Notes under the pieces: generated by a model
Seen by the model: the letters and a program-made list of their open reading frames with translations, nothing else
What the model was told of the DNA's origin: nothing
The model's database searches: none
Position numbers and translations under genes: made by a program
Assembly (NCBI RefSeq): GCF_901000735.1
Contig: NC_081541.1
Coordinates: 38,832,446-38,896,445 of the forward strand
Reading direction: 5' to 3'
Source: Corylus avellana
Taxonomy: Eukaryota > Streptophyta > Magnoliopsida > Fagales > Betulaceae
Length of the DNA stretch: 64,000 bases
Part shown: piece by piece, positions 1 to 10,319 of the stretch
How positions within the stretch are numbered: the stretch's first letter is position 1
Layout of the letters: the number at the start of each line of letters is the position of its first letter

Positions 1-1417
1 CTTTGCAAACAAACAACGGAAACCAGTTTTCCTGGAAAATATTTCAGTTGAAACATTTTCAGAGAGAAAATATTTTACACCAAAAGAAAAGAAACGGAGC
101 CCAAGATTGAACTTTCTATCATGATGATAAGAATCACATGAAACCGTTGATAGTAGCCAGCATGGATCTTATAACAAATACTTATGTTCATTTCATGTTA
201 TTATCAACTATCAAGCAAAGGTTCAACTAAACTTAGATAGGATTTACAAAAATGTCCACGTGTTTAACAAATTTTTAGAGAATTAAAGAGGCTGTGAGAT
301 AGATGGTATTTACAAATTTGCATAAACCCACAAAAATGTACATGATACATTTTCATTTTTATAACACATGTTGATTGATATAAATGTTAATCTGACAAGA
401 AAATATATAAACAGTTCCATCTCATTGCACTAATAAATAGGTTTGGACTTTCACAAGAGTTCAAGAGCCTATCAATTAGTCATTATAACTAAACACAATT
501 GTATTGACCTGCAAATAACTGAGTTATGATGGACTTCACTAATTACCAACCGTCTAATATTTACATCTCTTCACAACCATAGAAAAGATTTCTCACATGA
601 TCTTAATGCATCTAACTCATATGCACAGTTATAGCCTTTCATGTACATAAAATAGTCTTATATTTTCCAAGCACCCGAATTATATAAATTTGTTTTATAA
701 GTAAATCAATCTTATTAAAACTTAAACACAGAGTATTTAGCAAAGCAAGAAATATTGATAGCAACCATCCACTCATAGAGTTTCGAACAATATATCTTTT
801 AATGTTATTACCGTTCTCTCACAGTCTTCAAAATTTTGAGAATTGCTCTCTCCAAATATACATCAATAAAAGTATCTCTCAACAAAAGACACAAAGTTTG
901 AAAGTTTGCGATTTTCTTTTTATATGATACAAAATAATATGATATTTTATCCTTTCTTCTCTTATATGTTTTCATTTAAGTGCTTGTGGAGATCTCCATC
1001 ATTATTCTTCTAGGTTTCTCCTAATTGTTTGTCGTATGACTTAAACTAATTTTACAATAAAATAATAGTTGGGTTCAAAGCTCCACTAAAGAAGCATCTT
1101 TCTTTCCCGAAATATTCTCAAGTATATTACTGTATGATCTATAAATGACTTGGTGTATCTATACATTACATTGAGAGATGGTACAAATGGGTATATTTAT
1201 ATTCTTATTGGACCTCTTCCAAATAATCAAGTACCATGACCATTTTACACCATATGTAAGGATGTCTCTTTTTTTTTTAATAAGTTAATTATTACCATAT
1301 TAAGAAATCTGATTAATAGATAAATATTTAACATTAAAATGTACTTGCGTATCCCATCCCCATTTGCTACTTTATGCTAGCTGTTCAATGAAATACATCA
1401 ATGAGTCTTTTGTGCAG

Positions 1418-3449
1418 GTCAAGTTGGTGTCACCGAGTCTCATGCCGAAGCTTGGAAAAGGAGGTAGCTTGCAGAGTAGGCAGGCCATTGTGCATAGTCT
1501 TGTGCACATTGAGAGCTGGGCTATTGACTTGTCTTGGGTACTATATCTTTAACTTGTCTCCTTATGAGTTTATATTAAGGGAATTCTTTTATATAACACT
1601 TCTTTTTTGGAGTGTCCTTAAAACTGTTTTTGCAATAACCCAGAAGTGTACTACTACACAAATTATGCATAGAAGAACTTTGGTCCAAGTTTGGATTTTG
1701 ATATAACATTTTGATTTTTGAGACACCAACTTAAACAAAAATGATTAAGAGCATGTTTGGGATTGTGTTTGAGAAATAGAGCTTTTAAGTCAAAAATAAC
1801 TTTTGTCCGCAAAAGCTTCATTTTTAAGTTTTTGCCAAAAGTACATTTTAGCCGGCTTTTTGGACCCTTAAAAGCGCTTTTTATTTTTTTACCAAACAAG
1901 TACTTTTTCTTTAAATGGGCTTTTTGAGTGTTAAAAACACTTTTAGGCCCCCCAAATGCAATTCCAAACAGGCCCTAAATCCACTTTGGACCCAACAATA
2001 CTAGATTAATCACTTCTATTGTTATTATCCAATATGGAATTCTATGGTATCTGAAACTCTAATAGATTGAAAAACATAGTTTTTGAAAATACAATTCCAA
2101 ACTCCTTTTTTTTTTTCTTCATTCTCCTGCATCATATTCATTTTGTTTTTACATGTCAAAAGCGAATGTGAGGCAACTAGGCCCCAGTTATTCATATACA
2201 TGTTCATGTACTTAAACCTATTCTTTTGTAGATGCAATAATTTCTTATTGTGTCTATCTCATGTGTTGTTCTCTTATTTATCTGTCATGTAAATCTGTAA
2301 TTTTATAGGATATAATATCTCGCTTTGGTAAGCAAGCTGCAATGCCAAGAGATTTCTTCACCGATTTTGTTAAGGTGGCTCAGGATGAGGGCCGACACTT
2401 CACTCTCCTTGCAGAACGGCTAGAGGGGCTGGGTTCTTTTTATGGAGCATTGCCAGCTCACGATGGCCTTTGGGACTCTGCTACTGCTACTTCCAATGAT
2501 CTCTTAGCACGTCTGGCAGTTGAGCATTGCGTTCATGAGGTGTTTTTTTCCTTGCCAACTTTCTTATTTAAAATGAATTCATTTGGACCAACACATATCT
2601 CCTCTGGATCATCACCTGGTGGAGTCAAGCTATATCTTTCGTTCAGAAGGATCTAGTTTTCACAAATTTAGTTTCTAATGAACTTAGGCCATCAACATTG
2701 CTATTCAAAGCAAATTGATTTTTTTTTTTTTTGTTCACGCATACATCTGCTAGTAAAAATCCATTGTCCTGATTGCAGGCATTGAAGAAATGGAGCCATA
2801 GTTACAAATCATGCAACTTGGTTCTGGATTTTTGAGATGAATTGATCCTACCATTTGTGGAGATGGCTCCATTTTCTTTAACCTCTCCAAATATTTATCC
2901 TTTCATCCAGCTTGTACGTAGTGTGGGCTCATTTAGTTATAATGCAACACTAGAGTACACCCTTTCTCTATGGTGTTAGTGAATAATTTATTATTTATTA
3001 TTTATTATTTATTTATTTTTTATAAATAATAACAAATTTAAGTTTGAACACAGGCAAGAGGACTTGATGTGCTGCCCACAACCATTTCTCGGTTTCGCAA
3101 TGGAGGCGATAATGAGACAGCAGAGTTATTAGAGAGAGTGATTTACCCAGAAGAGATTACCCATTGTGCTGCTGGGGTTAAATGGTTTAAATATCTTTGC
3201 CTAAGGGCTGAAAATCCTGCTTGGAATCAAGGCAGCATGGCATCTGCAGGTGGGGCAGGAGAAAGTGAAAAAACGCTAGAGGAAAATGAAGTAATTCAGA
3301 AGTTTCACTCAATAGTGAGGACATACTTCAGGGGACCATTGAAGCCACCTTTCAATGAGGATGCAAGAAAAGCTGCTGGGTTTGGCCCTCAGTGGTATGA
3401 ACCACTTGCTGTCAAAGAGGTTAACCCTAGAGTGACAACAATATTTTAA
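1418..3449 (+). CDS. DUF455 ferritin-like protein, left copy, exons 2-4 (5' end outside window)
   Basis: Three exons read as one frame: 1418-1537, 2309-2539 and 3054-3449, each with an AG acceptor and, for the first two, a GT donor; the stop is TAA at 3447-3449. The product matches the DUF455 family, predicted ferritin-like four-helix proteins of unknown function. Visible family marks are HIESWAIDL in exon 2, DEGRHF in exon 3 and PEEITHC in exon 4; the last two are ExxH pairs that could bind a di-metal centre (family-level inference). Exon 1 is not in the window. In the right copy exon 1 lies about 0.9 kb before the point matching base 1, so here it should be just upstream. Compared with the right copy I count one residue change in exon 2, two in exon 3 and six in exon 4, with no stop or frameshift. 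It is either the other allele of the gene at 10320-15438 or a tandem duplicate. Confidence 0.85.
1749..1975. mobile_element. 227-bp MITE (PIF/Harbinger-type) in DUF455 intron 2, left copy only
   Basis: Imperfect terminal inverted repeats begin GAGCATGTTTGGGATTG at the left and, read from the other strand, GGGCCTGTTTGGAATTG at the right. TAA flanks both ends (1746-1748 and 1976-1978). The right DUF455 copy has a single TAA at the matching place (near 13024-13030) and no element. A 3-bp TAA target duplication fits PIF/Harbinger (Tourist-like) MITEs. Confidence 0.75.
2779..2836 (+). other. Possible alternative last exon of DUF455, left copy
   Basis: After an AG acceptor (GATTGCAG ending at 2778), 18 codons starting ALKKWSHSYK run to a TGA at 2834-2836. 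Exon 3 ends on a whole codon, so splicing to this exon would end the protein early. The stretch is almost unchanged in the right copy (14793-14850). Confidence 0.3.
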
Positions 3450-3776
3450 TTAGAAAAACAAATTCTGATAAAGTTTGTTTACGACTTTGGAATTGTTTCT
3501 TATATTCTCCAAGAGGCAAATGTGTTTTTCCATTTTTTTTCCCCATATTATTTTAGATGAGGCTGCCCACAATGGGGTCACAGGAACCCTAAGAATCAGT
3601 TTTTGAAAGCATATAGTGCCTTCGAATCTGGGTTGTTTTAATGCAATGTATAGTTTTAGGAAACGTTCTGTTTTTCTTGCTTGGATTTTTTTTTTTAGCT
3701 TGTGTGCAGTTATGCTGCTTGTTGCAATTTTGAACTCTATTTGCTTATAATTTGAAGACCTTCCCAAGGCCGTTTA

Positions 3777-4369
3777 GAGCACTCGAAATAGTTTAGCTAT
3801 TTTTTACTTCTATTTTAAATAGATAAACAAAACACTAAAAAATCTTCTACATTGAATTATGCATCTCAAATGCAAAATAGATTTTTGTTGCATTTGTGAA
3901 CATACTATTTCTTATTAATATACCGTAGGTAGCGACACTGGTCATACATCTATCTTATTAATATACTATTTCTCTATACACATCTCTCTTTTCCCAAAAT
4001 ATTCTCATATTATTTCTCTTCAACATCTCTCTTTTCCCAAAAAAATTTTCTGCTATTTCTCTTTTCACATATCTTTTTTCCAAAAATTGAAAAATATGAT
4101 TTTTTTTTAGGGAAAATACAATTCTTATAAAAAAAATAAAATAAAATTTAAATGACATAGACAAAATAAATAGATAATTGGATGTATGGTATCTTTTAAA
4201 ACTCATTAGTTAAACTAGATAAAGTGGATTTTGATTAGTTATTTTGCATAAAAAAATAAAATAATAAAATAAAATAAAATTTAAATGACAGACAAAATAA
4301 ATAGATAATTTGATGTATGATATCTTTTAAAACTCATTAGTTAAACTAGATAAAGTGGGCTTTAATTAG

Positions 4370-4416
<47 letters not shown>

Positions 4417-4430
4417 CAATGTGAATGCTC
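3777..4430. mobile_element. MITE downstream of DUF455, left copy (654 bp, internally expanded)
   Basis: The ends are GAGCACTCGAAATAG at the left and the complement of CCAATGTGAATGCTC at the right, with TTA on both sides (3774-3776, 4431-4433). The same element is in the right copy at 15767-16258. This copy is longer because an internal AT-rich segment of about 130 bp is tandemly repeated (units beginning near 4131 and 4262) and because of a long TA run (about 4371-4411). The TTA target site suggests PIF/Harbinger type. Confidence 0.7.
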
Positions 4431-4568
4431 TTATTCTTATTGGTCGTGGCTGACAAAAAAAAAAAAATCTGAAGTCAAACCAATCAAGCACTAGTTCATC
4501 ATCTGCTTTATTTATTTGCTTAAGCTTGTGTAACATACAAGTGTACCTTGTATGACATCATTGAAATT

Positions 4569-4626
4569 CAACACATTCTATATGCCTTCAGAGATGTCAA
4601 CACATTCTATATGCCTTCAGAGATGT
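4569..4626. repeat. 29-bp tandem duplication, left copy only
   Basis: A 29-bp unit starting CAACACATTC occurs twice head to tail (4569-4597 and 4598-4626). The right copy (near 16387) has one unit, so the extra unit arose in this copy. Confidence 0.85.
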
Positions 4627-4768
4627 CCATCTCCCTGGCAGTGCCTAAATGTCCTCCTCCTATTCAACTTCTCTAAAAATCAACCTTTTGATTTGTAGGA
4701 CTCACATAGGTGAAGGTGTAGATTCTACAAATTCAGCAATTCTCATACATCTTAGGAAAAGGTTCCAG

Positions 4769-4873
4769 TCATCTGGCCATTAACTTCTTGACCTTTCCGT
4801 ACTGGTAAAGCTGCATCTGCTGTAACTGGTCTATCTCAATTTTGTGGCCATCGAATGCTTCGGTTACTAATAT
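4769..4873 (-). other. Exon-like 35-codon segment downstream of E2, left copy
   Basis: After an AG acceptor (reading 4876 to 4874), 35 codons run open to a TGA at 4769-4771; the last residues read QLQQMQLYQYGKVKKLMAR. The right copy (16559-16663) keeps the same frame, acceptor and stop, but several changes in its first half alter residues. I do not recognise it. It may be a 3'-UTR exon of E2, an exon of an unrecognised gene, or chance. Confidence 0.25.
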
Positions 4874-5267
4874 CTATGCAGAAAACAGGTTTACAGATTG
4901 TCAAAACGAAGATTAAGATCAAGCTTTTGGCCTAATTAGGAACTAGGGACACAGGTACTACAATGAACATTTCACCAGCATCACCATCAATAACAATCCA
5001 GAATTCATTCATTGACAAAGATGCTTATTTTCCTTGGTTTTTTTATACATCATTATTCTGAAAAATGGAGTAATGAAAAAAATCAGAACCTTCTAACAGT
5101 TGTGTTTTCTTATCCAGAAAACCTCAGTACAATTGTCTTAAACCTCATAACATTAGAAACCTGAAAATTGTGCAAAAACCTCATGGCTTATGCGCCTCAG
5201 CAATTTGGTTATCTATGGGAAAGTTGGGTTCAAAAATACCGCAAGCAAGACGGTAGAATGGAGGGGA

Positions 5268-5314
5268 ACTCCATGAAGAAATTTTTTTTTTTGATAGGTG
5301 ACTCCATGAAGAAA
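5268..5314. mobile_element. 19-bp micro-retroinsertion flanked by a 14-bp target duplication
   Basis: The 14-mer ACTCCATGAAGAAA occurs at 5268-5281 and again at 5301-5314. Between them are 19 bases, a T run followed by GATAGGTG, which on the other strand is a short 3' end plus an A tail. The right copy (near 17067) has one 14-mer and no insert. This looks like an extremely 5'-truncated LINE or SINE insertion in minus orientation. Confidence 0.65.
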
Positions 5315-5419
5315 ATTACACGCTAATCTGAAAAATTCTGACAAAATTTTGAATTACATCCTCCACCATGGTTGATCTCAGGGTATCCCAGTAGTTAATT
5401 GGGGGCTTCTCTTATGTTA

Positions 5420-6791
5420 TTACAGAAGAAGTCTTCGGACGTCACTAAAGTTTGAATGCAAAGCTGAGAGGAATGCACCTGCAGGATAAAGTAGTGTTAA
5501 CCTCATAAGTACACATATAATATGAATAGGGATGGAACTATGTTATCATGACCCTCCAGGCGGCCTTTGGACTACTTATATAGCAAATAACTTGAATGGG
5601 CGATGAAAAAAACAATAGAAGACTAAAAAATAAAACAAGAAAGAAATAAATCAGAACCCTCTATATTAGTTCTGCATTTATCTACCAACAACAATTAGAA
5701 AGTAGAGCATATTTCAAGTCTGAGCTTCACTCGCGGCCAATCTCAGTAAGGAATTTAGATACTCTATGCAATAAGCCTCCCCAATTTGTCATTAACCAAT
5801 GGCGTCATGATACATTCAAGGATGAACATGGCCTGTCACCCAATGTAGGGGCAACTTGGCAGCCAACTCTCTGCTAAGGCCCCAGCTCAGGATTGTTCAA
5901 AATTAATATGACTACAAAACCAGAAGCCTTGAGAAGAAAGTGAAATAGTTACTATTGTCCACTGTGCAAAACAGTGTTTGAAAGATTAATCATTTATGAG
6001 GCAGCATCCTAGACCAGAAGAGATGTTGATTGGTCTTGAACACCATATGGAGTATGAATTCATATCAAACTTTGATGAAAAGTAGAGATTGTACCTCCAA
6101 CTTTGCCATCAAAAACACGGTGATCAGCAGATAATGTTAAGTTCATTTTTGTGACAACTGCAGGCCTCTCGACTCCTGGGTGAAAAATAAGCCTCGTCAT
6201 CTAATCTGGTATTAGAAGCATAGAATAATAGGTACAAAAAGCTAGAAATATTTTACCATCACTTCCAATTACTGGTTCAACAACTTTGTTGCCTCTACCA
6301 ACAGCTAGAATACCAGCCTGAAGGAAATGAACAAATAAATATAAGAGAATAACAACTTGCAACATCAACTAAATGTAGAGCACTACAGTGTCAATCTGCT
6401 ATCCTTGTTTAAAGTCATTTTCTATTATCTGAAAATGAAAAGAGAAGATGATGGGAAAAATAGATTTAGCAGCGTAAATTCCCATCAATAATCTTCATTT
6501 AGACAGGCTGCATTCAGAAAATGGTAAAGAGTTATTTGCCACGTATTCAAAATGAAATTTCTGAGCTGAAAGCATCCCAAAATTATGTGCTCTTAAATAT
6601 TTGAATTCCTGACATTGGGACTTCCTTTACCAACAAAAAAAATTGAGCCACTCATTTTTCGAAAATGAAAAGAATACTATCAATTTTAACACATCAAATA
6701 CTTTTACAAAGGATCTCTGTATTCTAGAGCTAACACCATCACTAGTAAAGTTATAGAACAAACAAAGAAATAAGTAAACTTAAATAAACTT

Positions 6792-6822
<31 letters not shown>

Positions 6823-7078
6823 ACCTGAGGGGGGTTTATTATTGCACAAAAATTGTCCACCGGAAACATTCCCAAGTTCGAAATGCTGCATAAAGATTCA
6901 GAAGGAAAGTTTAAAATTAATTCTTCTAACAAAATGAATATGTAATTAGGTTACTAGTGTAATAAAAACAATTAAAATATAAAATTTGTGCAGTAGGTTA
7001 TAGTTACCTAAAAGTTCCTCCTTGGAATTCATTTGGCAAAAGCTTGCCTGCCCTTGCCTTCTCAGCTAATTCCTTCAC
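5420..7078 (-). CDS. Pyruvate dehydrogenase E2 component, left copy, last five exons only
   Basis: Five exons on the minus strand match the C-terminal end of the complete E2 gene at 17183-33023: 7008-7078, 6825-6885, 6257-6317, 6095-6175 and 5420-5478, with the stop at 5420-5422. They encode the end of the acyltransferase domain, including the catalytic DHRVFDG motif. No stop or frameshift is seen; the last exon has V for I near the C-terminus (SDVRRLLL). The upstream exons are missing because the sequence stops at the 100-N gap at 7323, exactly where homology to the right copy (to 19078) also stops. It is therefore a contig-end fragment of an allele or a truncated duplicate. One difference matters: the donor after the 6825-6885 exon is a normal GT here but GC in the complete copy. 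Confidence 0.85.
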
Positions 7079-7322
7079 CTGAAGCTCAAATATCAGCAGA
7101 GAAATTGACAATGATCCACATTAAAATTGAATTGATGATTAACAAGAATAGGAAGTGGTAGATATTTTTTTATATATATATAATTAAGTGGGTTTACGAG
7201 AATATTTAATTTTTTACTCCAAAATCCATGTTTGAGTAACTACCATTTTTTTCTGTAGATTCCATACCAATTTAATTTTATTAGATATCACAGCAATCAA
7301 AAGGACATAATTAATTGATACA

Positions 7323-7422
7323 NNNNNNNNNNNNNNNNNNNNNNNNNNNNNNNNNNNNNNNNNNNNNNNNNNNNNNNNNNNNNNNNNNNNNNNNNNNNNN
7401 NNNNNNNNNNNNNNNNNNNNNN
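7323..7422. other. 100-N scaffold gap
   Basis: Exactly 100 N. The sequence on its left ends at a base whose match in the right copy is 19078; the sequence on its right (7423 onward) is unrelated to what follows 19078. See the assembly finding. Confidence 0.95.
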
Positions 7423-8078
7423 TTGTGAAGTTCTTATTTTCCTTCGTTTTCCCTTTTTGTGAAGTCCAAACATGGAAGAGAATGAGTTGGTGATAAAGTC
7501 CTTTAGTTCATGTAATAAGAATATGTGTGGTTGATATTAGACTGATAATTAGCTGTTGTTGCAGGGAAATATGTGATTACTCAATTTTAAATATGTGAGG
7601 TGGCTCTACTTATCAAAAATATGTGAGGTGGCTCTTAAGACAAAATTTTGAAGGTGGCATTTGGTAAATACTTTAACTACAAAACAAAACAAAAGTGTGC
7701 TATTGCATAATTTGGTTCCTCTCCAGCGCAAATGAACCGGAGAGAATCCTAGGCTGCCATTGCATTCATCTTTGAAGTGATTCGTTAAATTAAACATATA
7801 AGATGTTTAAAGCACTTACCAAATAAGATGACACTCTTGTGTTTGTCCTAACTGATGCCAGGTAATTCACTTTCCAAATAAGATGACAAGAGCCAGCAGT
7901 ATCATCTGTTGGAACTGTGAAATGGCCACCTCAACAATTTCAAAGGGACTTGCATTTTTTGTCATAGTGGAGAATTCAGGTAATTGGATGTTTATTAAAA
8001 AAACTGTCTTTTGTGTCTCTTTCTAGATTACCACCTCAACAATTAAATCTTGATCTGTTTTACTTCATATTCTTATAG
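7423..8078. other. No recognisable gene
   Basis: AT-rich sequence between the gap and the ROP-like pseudogene. The ROP exon 1 with its P-loop would be expected here, but I could not find it. Confidence 0.5.
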
Positions 8079-8925
8079 GAATGTGTGCCCACTGCGACCA
8101 ACAACTTTAGTGCTATCGTGGTTGATGGTAGCACAATTAACCTTGGACTATGGGACACTGCTGGTAAGTAATTGCTTCATGGGTATCATCAGATTGCTGC
8201 TATATTCTGTCTGGAGTTACTGCTATTTAGTATACTCTTATCCTTCTCCTCCTATAAATTCCATGTCCAATTTTCAAAAAAAGGAGAATAGAAGGATAGG
8301 AGTATACAAAATGACATTTCTCTTCTGTATGAGAGAGTTTATCACACTTGGAAATTTATATTATAGATTGATAAATTGGTAAAAATTAGGCATCAGCAAC
8401 TTGAATTACAATTTTTTTTTGGTTGCTGTGGTTTTTTTTTCAACCACACACCCTTTACATATTTAGTTTTCATAGAGAATAAAATTATATGTGTCCTATG
8501 TACTTAACGAAGTTGGTGAATACAGGACAGGAGGATTATAACAGATGTTTTCTTGTTGGCCTTTTCTCTCATCAGCAAAGCCAGCTATGAAAATATCCCC
8601 AACAAGGTTTTTCATCATAACCCAATAACATTTGTTCTTAATTTGTTTGGTTAATTTATGGATAATCCTCCAGTATCAGTCTGACACATCTATTTTTTGG
8701 CTTCCAGTGAATTCCCCCAATTGTGCCTATAGTGCTTATAGGAACCAAACTAGTTATGGAATAATTTTACAACTTGAAATATATCAATCTTGATATTTAA
8801 CCAATACAAGCTGATTTAAATTTAACCATGCAAGTTTGGATATGATCTGCTGCAGATGTACAGGAAGACAAGCAGTATTTGATTGATCATGCTGGCGCTA
8901 CATCAATGATCTTGCAGTTGGCTGC
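8079..8925 (+). pseudogene. ROP/RAC small GTPase pseudogene (four degenerate exons, introns retained)
   Basis: Four blocks resemble consecutive exons of plant ROP (RAC-like) GTPases. Block 8079-8163 reads [21 protein letters not shown], the switch I to G3 region, and ends at a GT donor. Block 8526-8606 starts QEDYNR, then continues in another frame with the region before SKASYEN: about 29 bases coding for roughly nine residues after NR are lost, which shifts the frame. Block 8708-8753 reads IVPIVLIGTKL, the strand before the G4 loop, and its donor is damaged. Block 8856-8925 reads DVQEDKQYLIDHAGA. Intron positions are kept, so it came from a DNA-level copy and not a processed transcript. The first exon was not found and the C-terminal prenylation region is not recognisable. 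It cannot make an active GTPase. Confidence 0.8.
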
Positions 8926-9077
8926 TGTATGGAAATCAGGATTGTCAACCAAAAGAGCGAGGGAAAATTCATATGCTAGTGTGGATTGAGATACAAAATC
9001 ATATTTACTGCAGATTTTCTTCCATGAAGACTCACAGCAGTTGCCTGAGTCATTCCCAGAGACCTGAATTTTCATTT

Positions 9078-9079
<2 letters not shown>

Positions 9080-9122
<43 letters not shown>
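9080..9122. repeat. (TA)n microsatellite
   Basis: About 21 uninterrupted TA units. It is between genes. Confidence 0.95.
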
Positions 9123-9127
<5 letters not shown>

Positions 9128-9570
9128 GTTATCGTTTTCTAAGTTTTCGGGTATGTAGTATTCCCGAATATGTCGAAGATATCTTCTTAAATTTGAGTTC
9201 ATAATTCTTGCTTTGAAGAGGAGTCTATACTTGATATACATTTTGTGTAATTCAAATTTCACAATGACAGATTTTCTTGAAAGATTTATTTTCATCTCTG
9301 CAAAAATTCATCACAATGAGCAGATTGTCCGAATCCCATCAACAAACAGAAACAGATCGACCATTCTATCCCCTATCGCTGCCTAACCTCTGCACCTAGA
9401 ATGTAGTGGTAATAACTATAAATGAGTCTGTCTTTAAAATTTGCTTCAAGGAAATTATGAGGTGAAAGGGTAAGAACTTCAAATTTGCAATCTAAAAAAA
9501 CTAACAAACAAATACATAACCACGGAGGCGAAAAGCCTACTTGTCCGTCGACCAAGAGTAATGCTATACA

Positions 9571-9640
9571 TTTCAAAGCCTATATGGGGTGAGTCGTTAT
9601 AGTCATTTCAAAGCCTATATGGGGTGAGTCGTTATAGTAT
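9571..9640. repeat. 35-bp tandem duplication
   Basis: A 35-bp unit beginning TTTCAAAGCC occurs twice head to tail (9571-9605, 9606-9640) with no differences seen. The rest of 8926-10200 holds no gene I can support. Confidence 0.85.
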
Positions 9641-10202
9641 TTAGTGCATAAAGATTAATTTTTTAGTTGGAGAATCACACTCCATAAACTTTGAGAGAGG
9701 GGTGATTAATAGAATTACTCATTGACATGGCCAAAGGATCTTTTTCTTTCTGGTTTTTTCATTTCTTAGTATTTTCATATCCATTCTATAAGAACAATTA
9801 TTCAAAAATGGATGGAAGAACTTATTTGATATTGTTTTCAAAGATTAAAAATTTAATTGACAAAATTAGAAATCCAAAGAGTGAAATTATGAAACCTCAA
9901 ATCACACAAGGTTATTTTGATCTTTTCCCTTAATTTTAACTCATATATTTGTTTAACTTCTTAAAATTTAAAGTTTTTACAATCTCAGTATTTATAAATT
10001 GTGTAAAATACAATAAATTAAAGAAATAAACTATTTTGAAGCTCATATACCAAAATCATAAACTCAGATTTATCTAATTAAGTTTTTAAATATTAAAATG
10101 AAACTTTACATCAAATATCTCTAACCAAAGATTTATTATTTATTAGTCCTATATTGTTATATATAAAAATAAATAATTAAATAAAATACTCCTCTATAGG
10201 AT

Positions 10203-10248
10203 CACGTGACCTCCAACAAGTTCCCGTCGTTTCGTGTTGGAACACGTG
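10203..10248 (+). promoter_or_regulatory. Two CACGTG G-boxes upstream of the DUF455 start codon
   Basis: Perfect G-box palindromes lie at 10203-10208 and 10243-10248, 40 bp apart and about 70-115 bp before the ATG at 10320. G-boxes are bound by bHLH (PIF-type) and bZIP (ABF/GBF) factors in plants. I see no clear TATA box at a suitable distance. Confidence 0.5.
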
Positions 10249-10319
10249 TTGTTTATGCAATTATCTAATAATCTATTATTATTCATTGCAATCTGCAAAG
10301 CGTAGTGGCGACAGGGAAA

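Noticed and set aside
8050..8382. 110-codon plus-strand frame
   Set aside because: It is an out-of-frame shadow of the ROP-like exon followed by intron.
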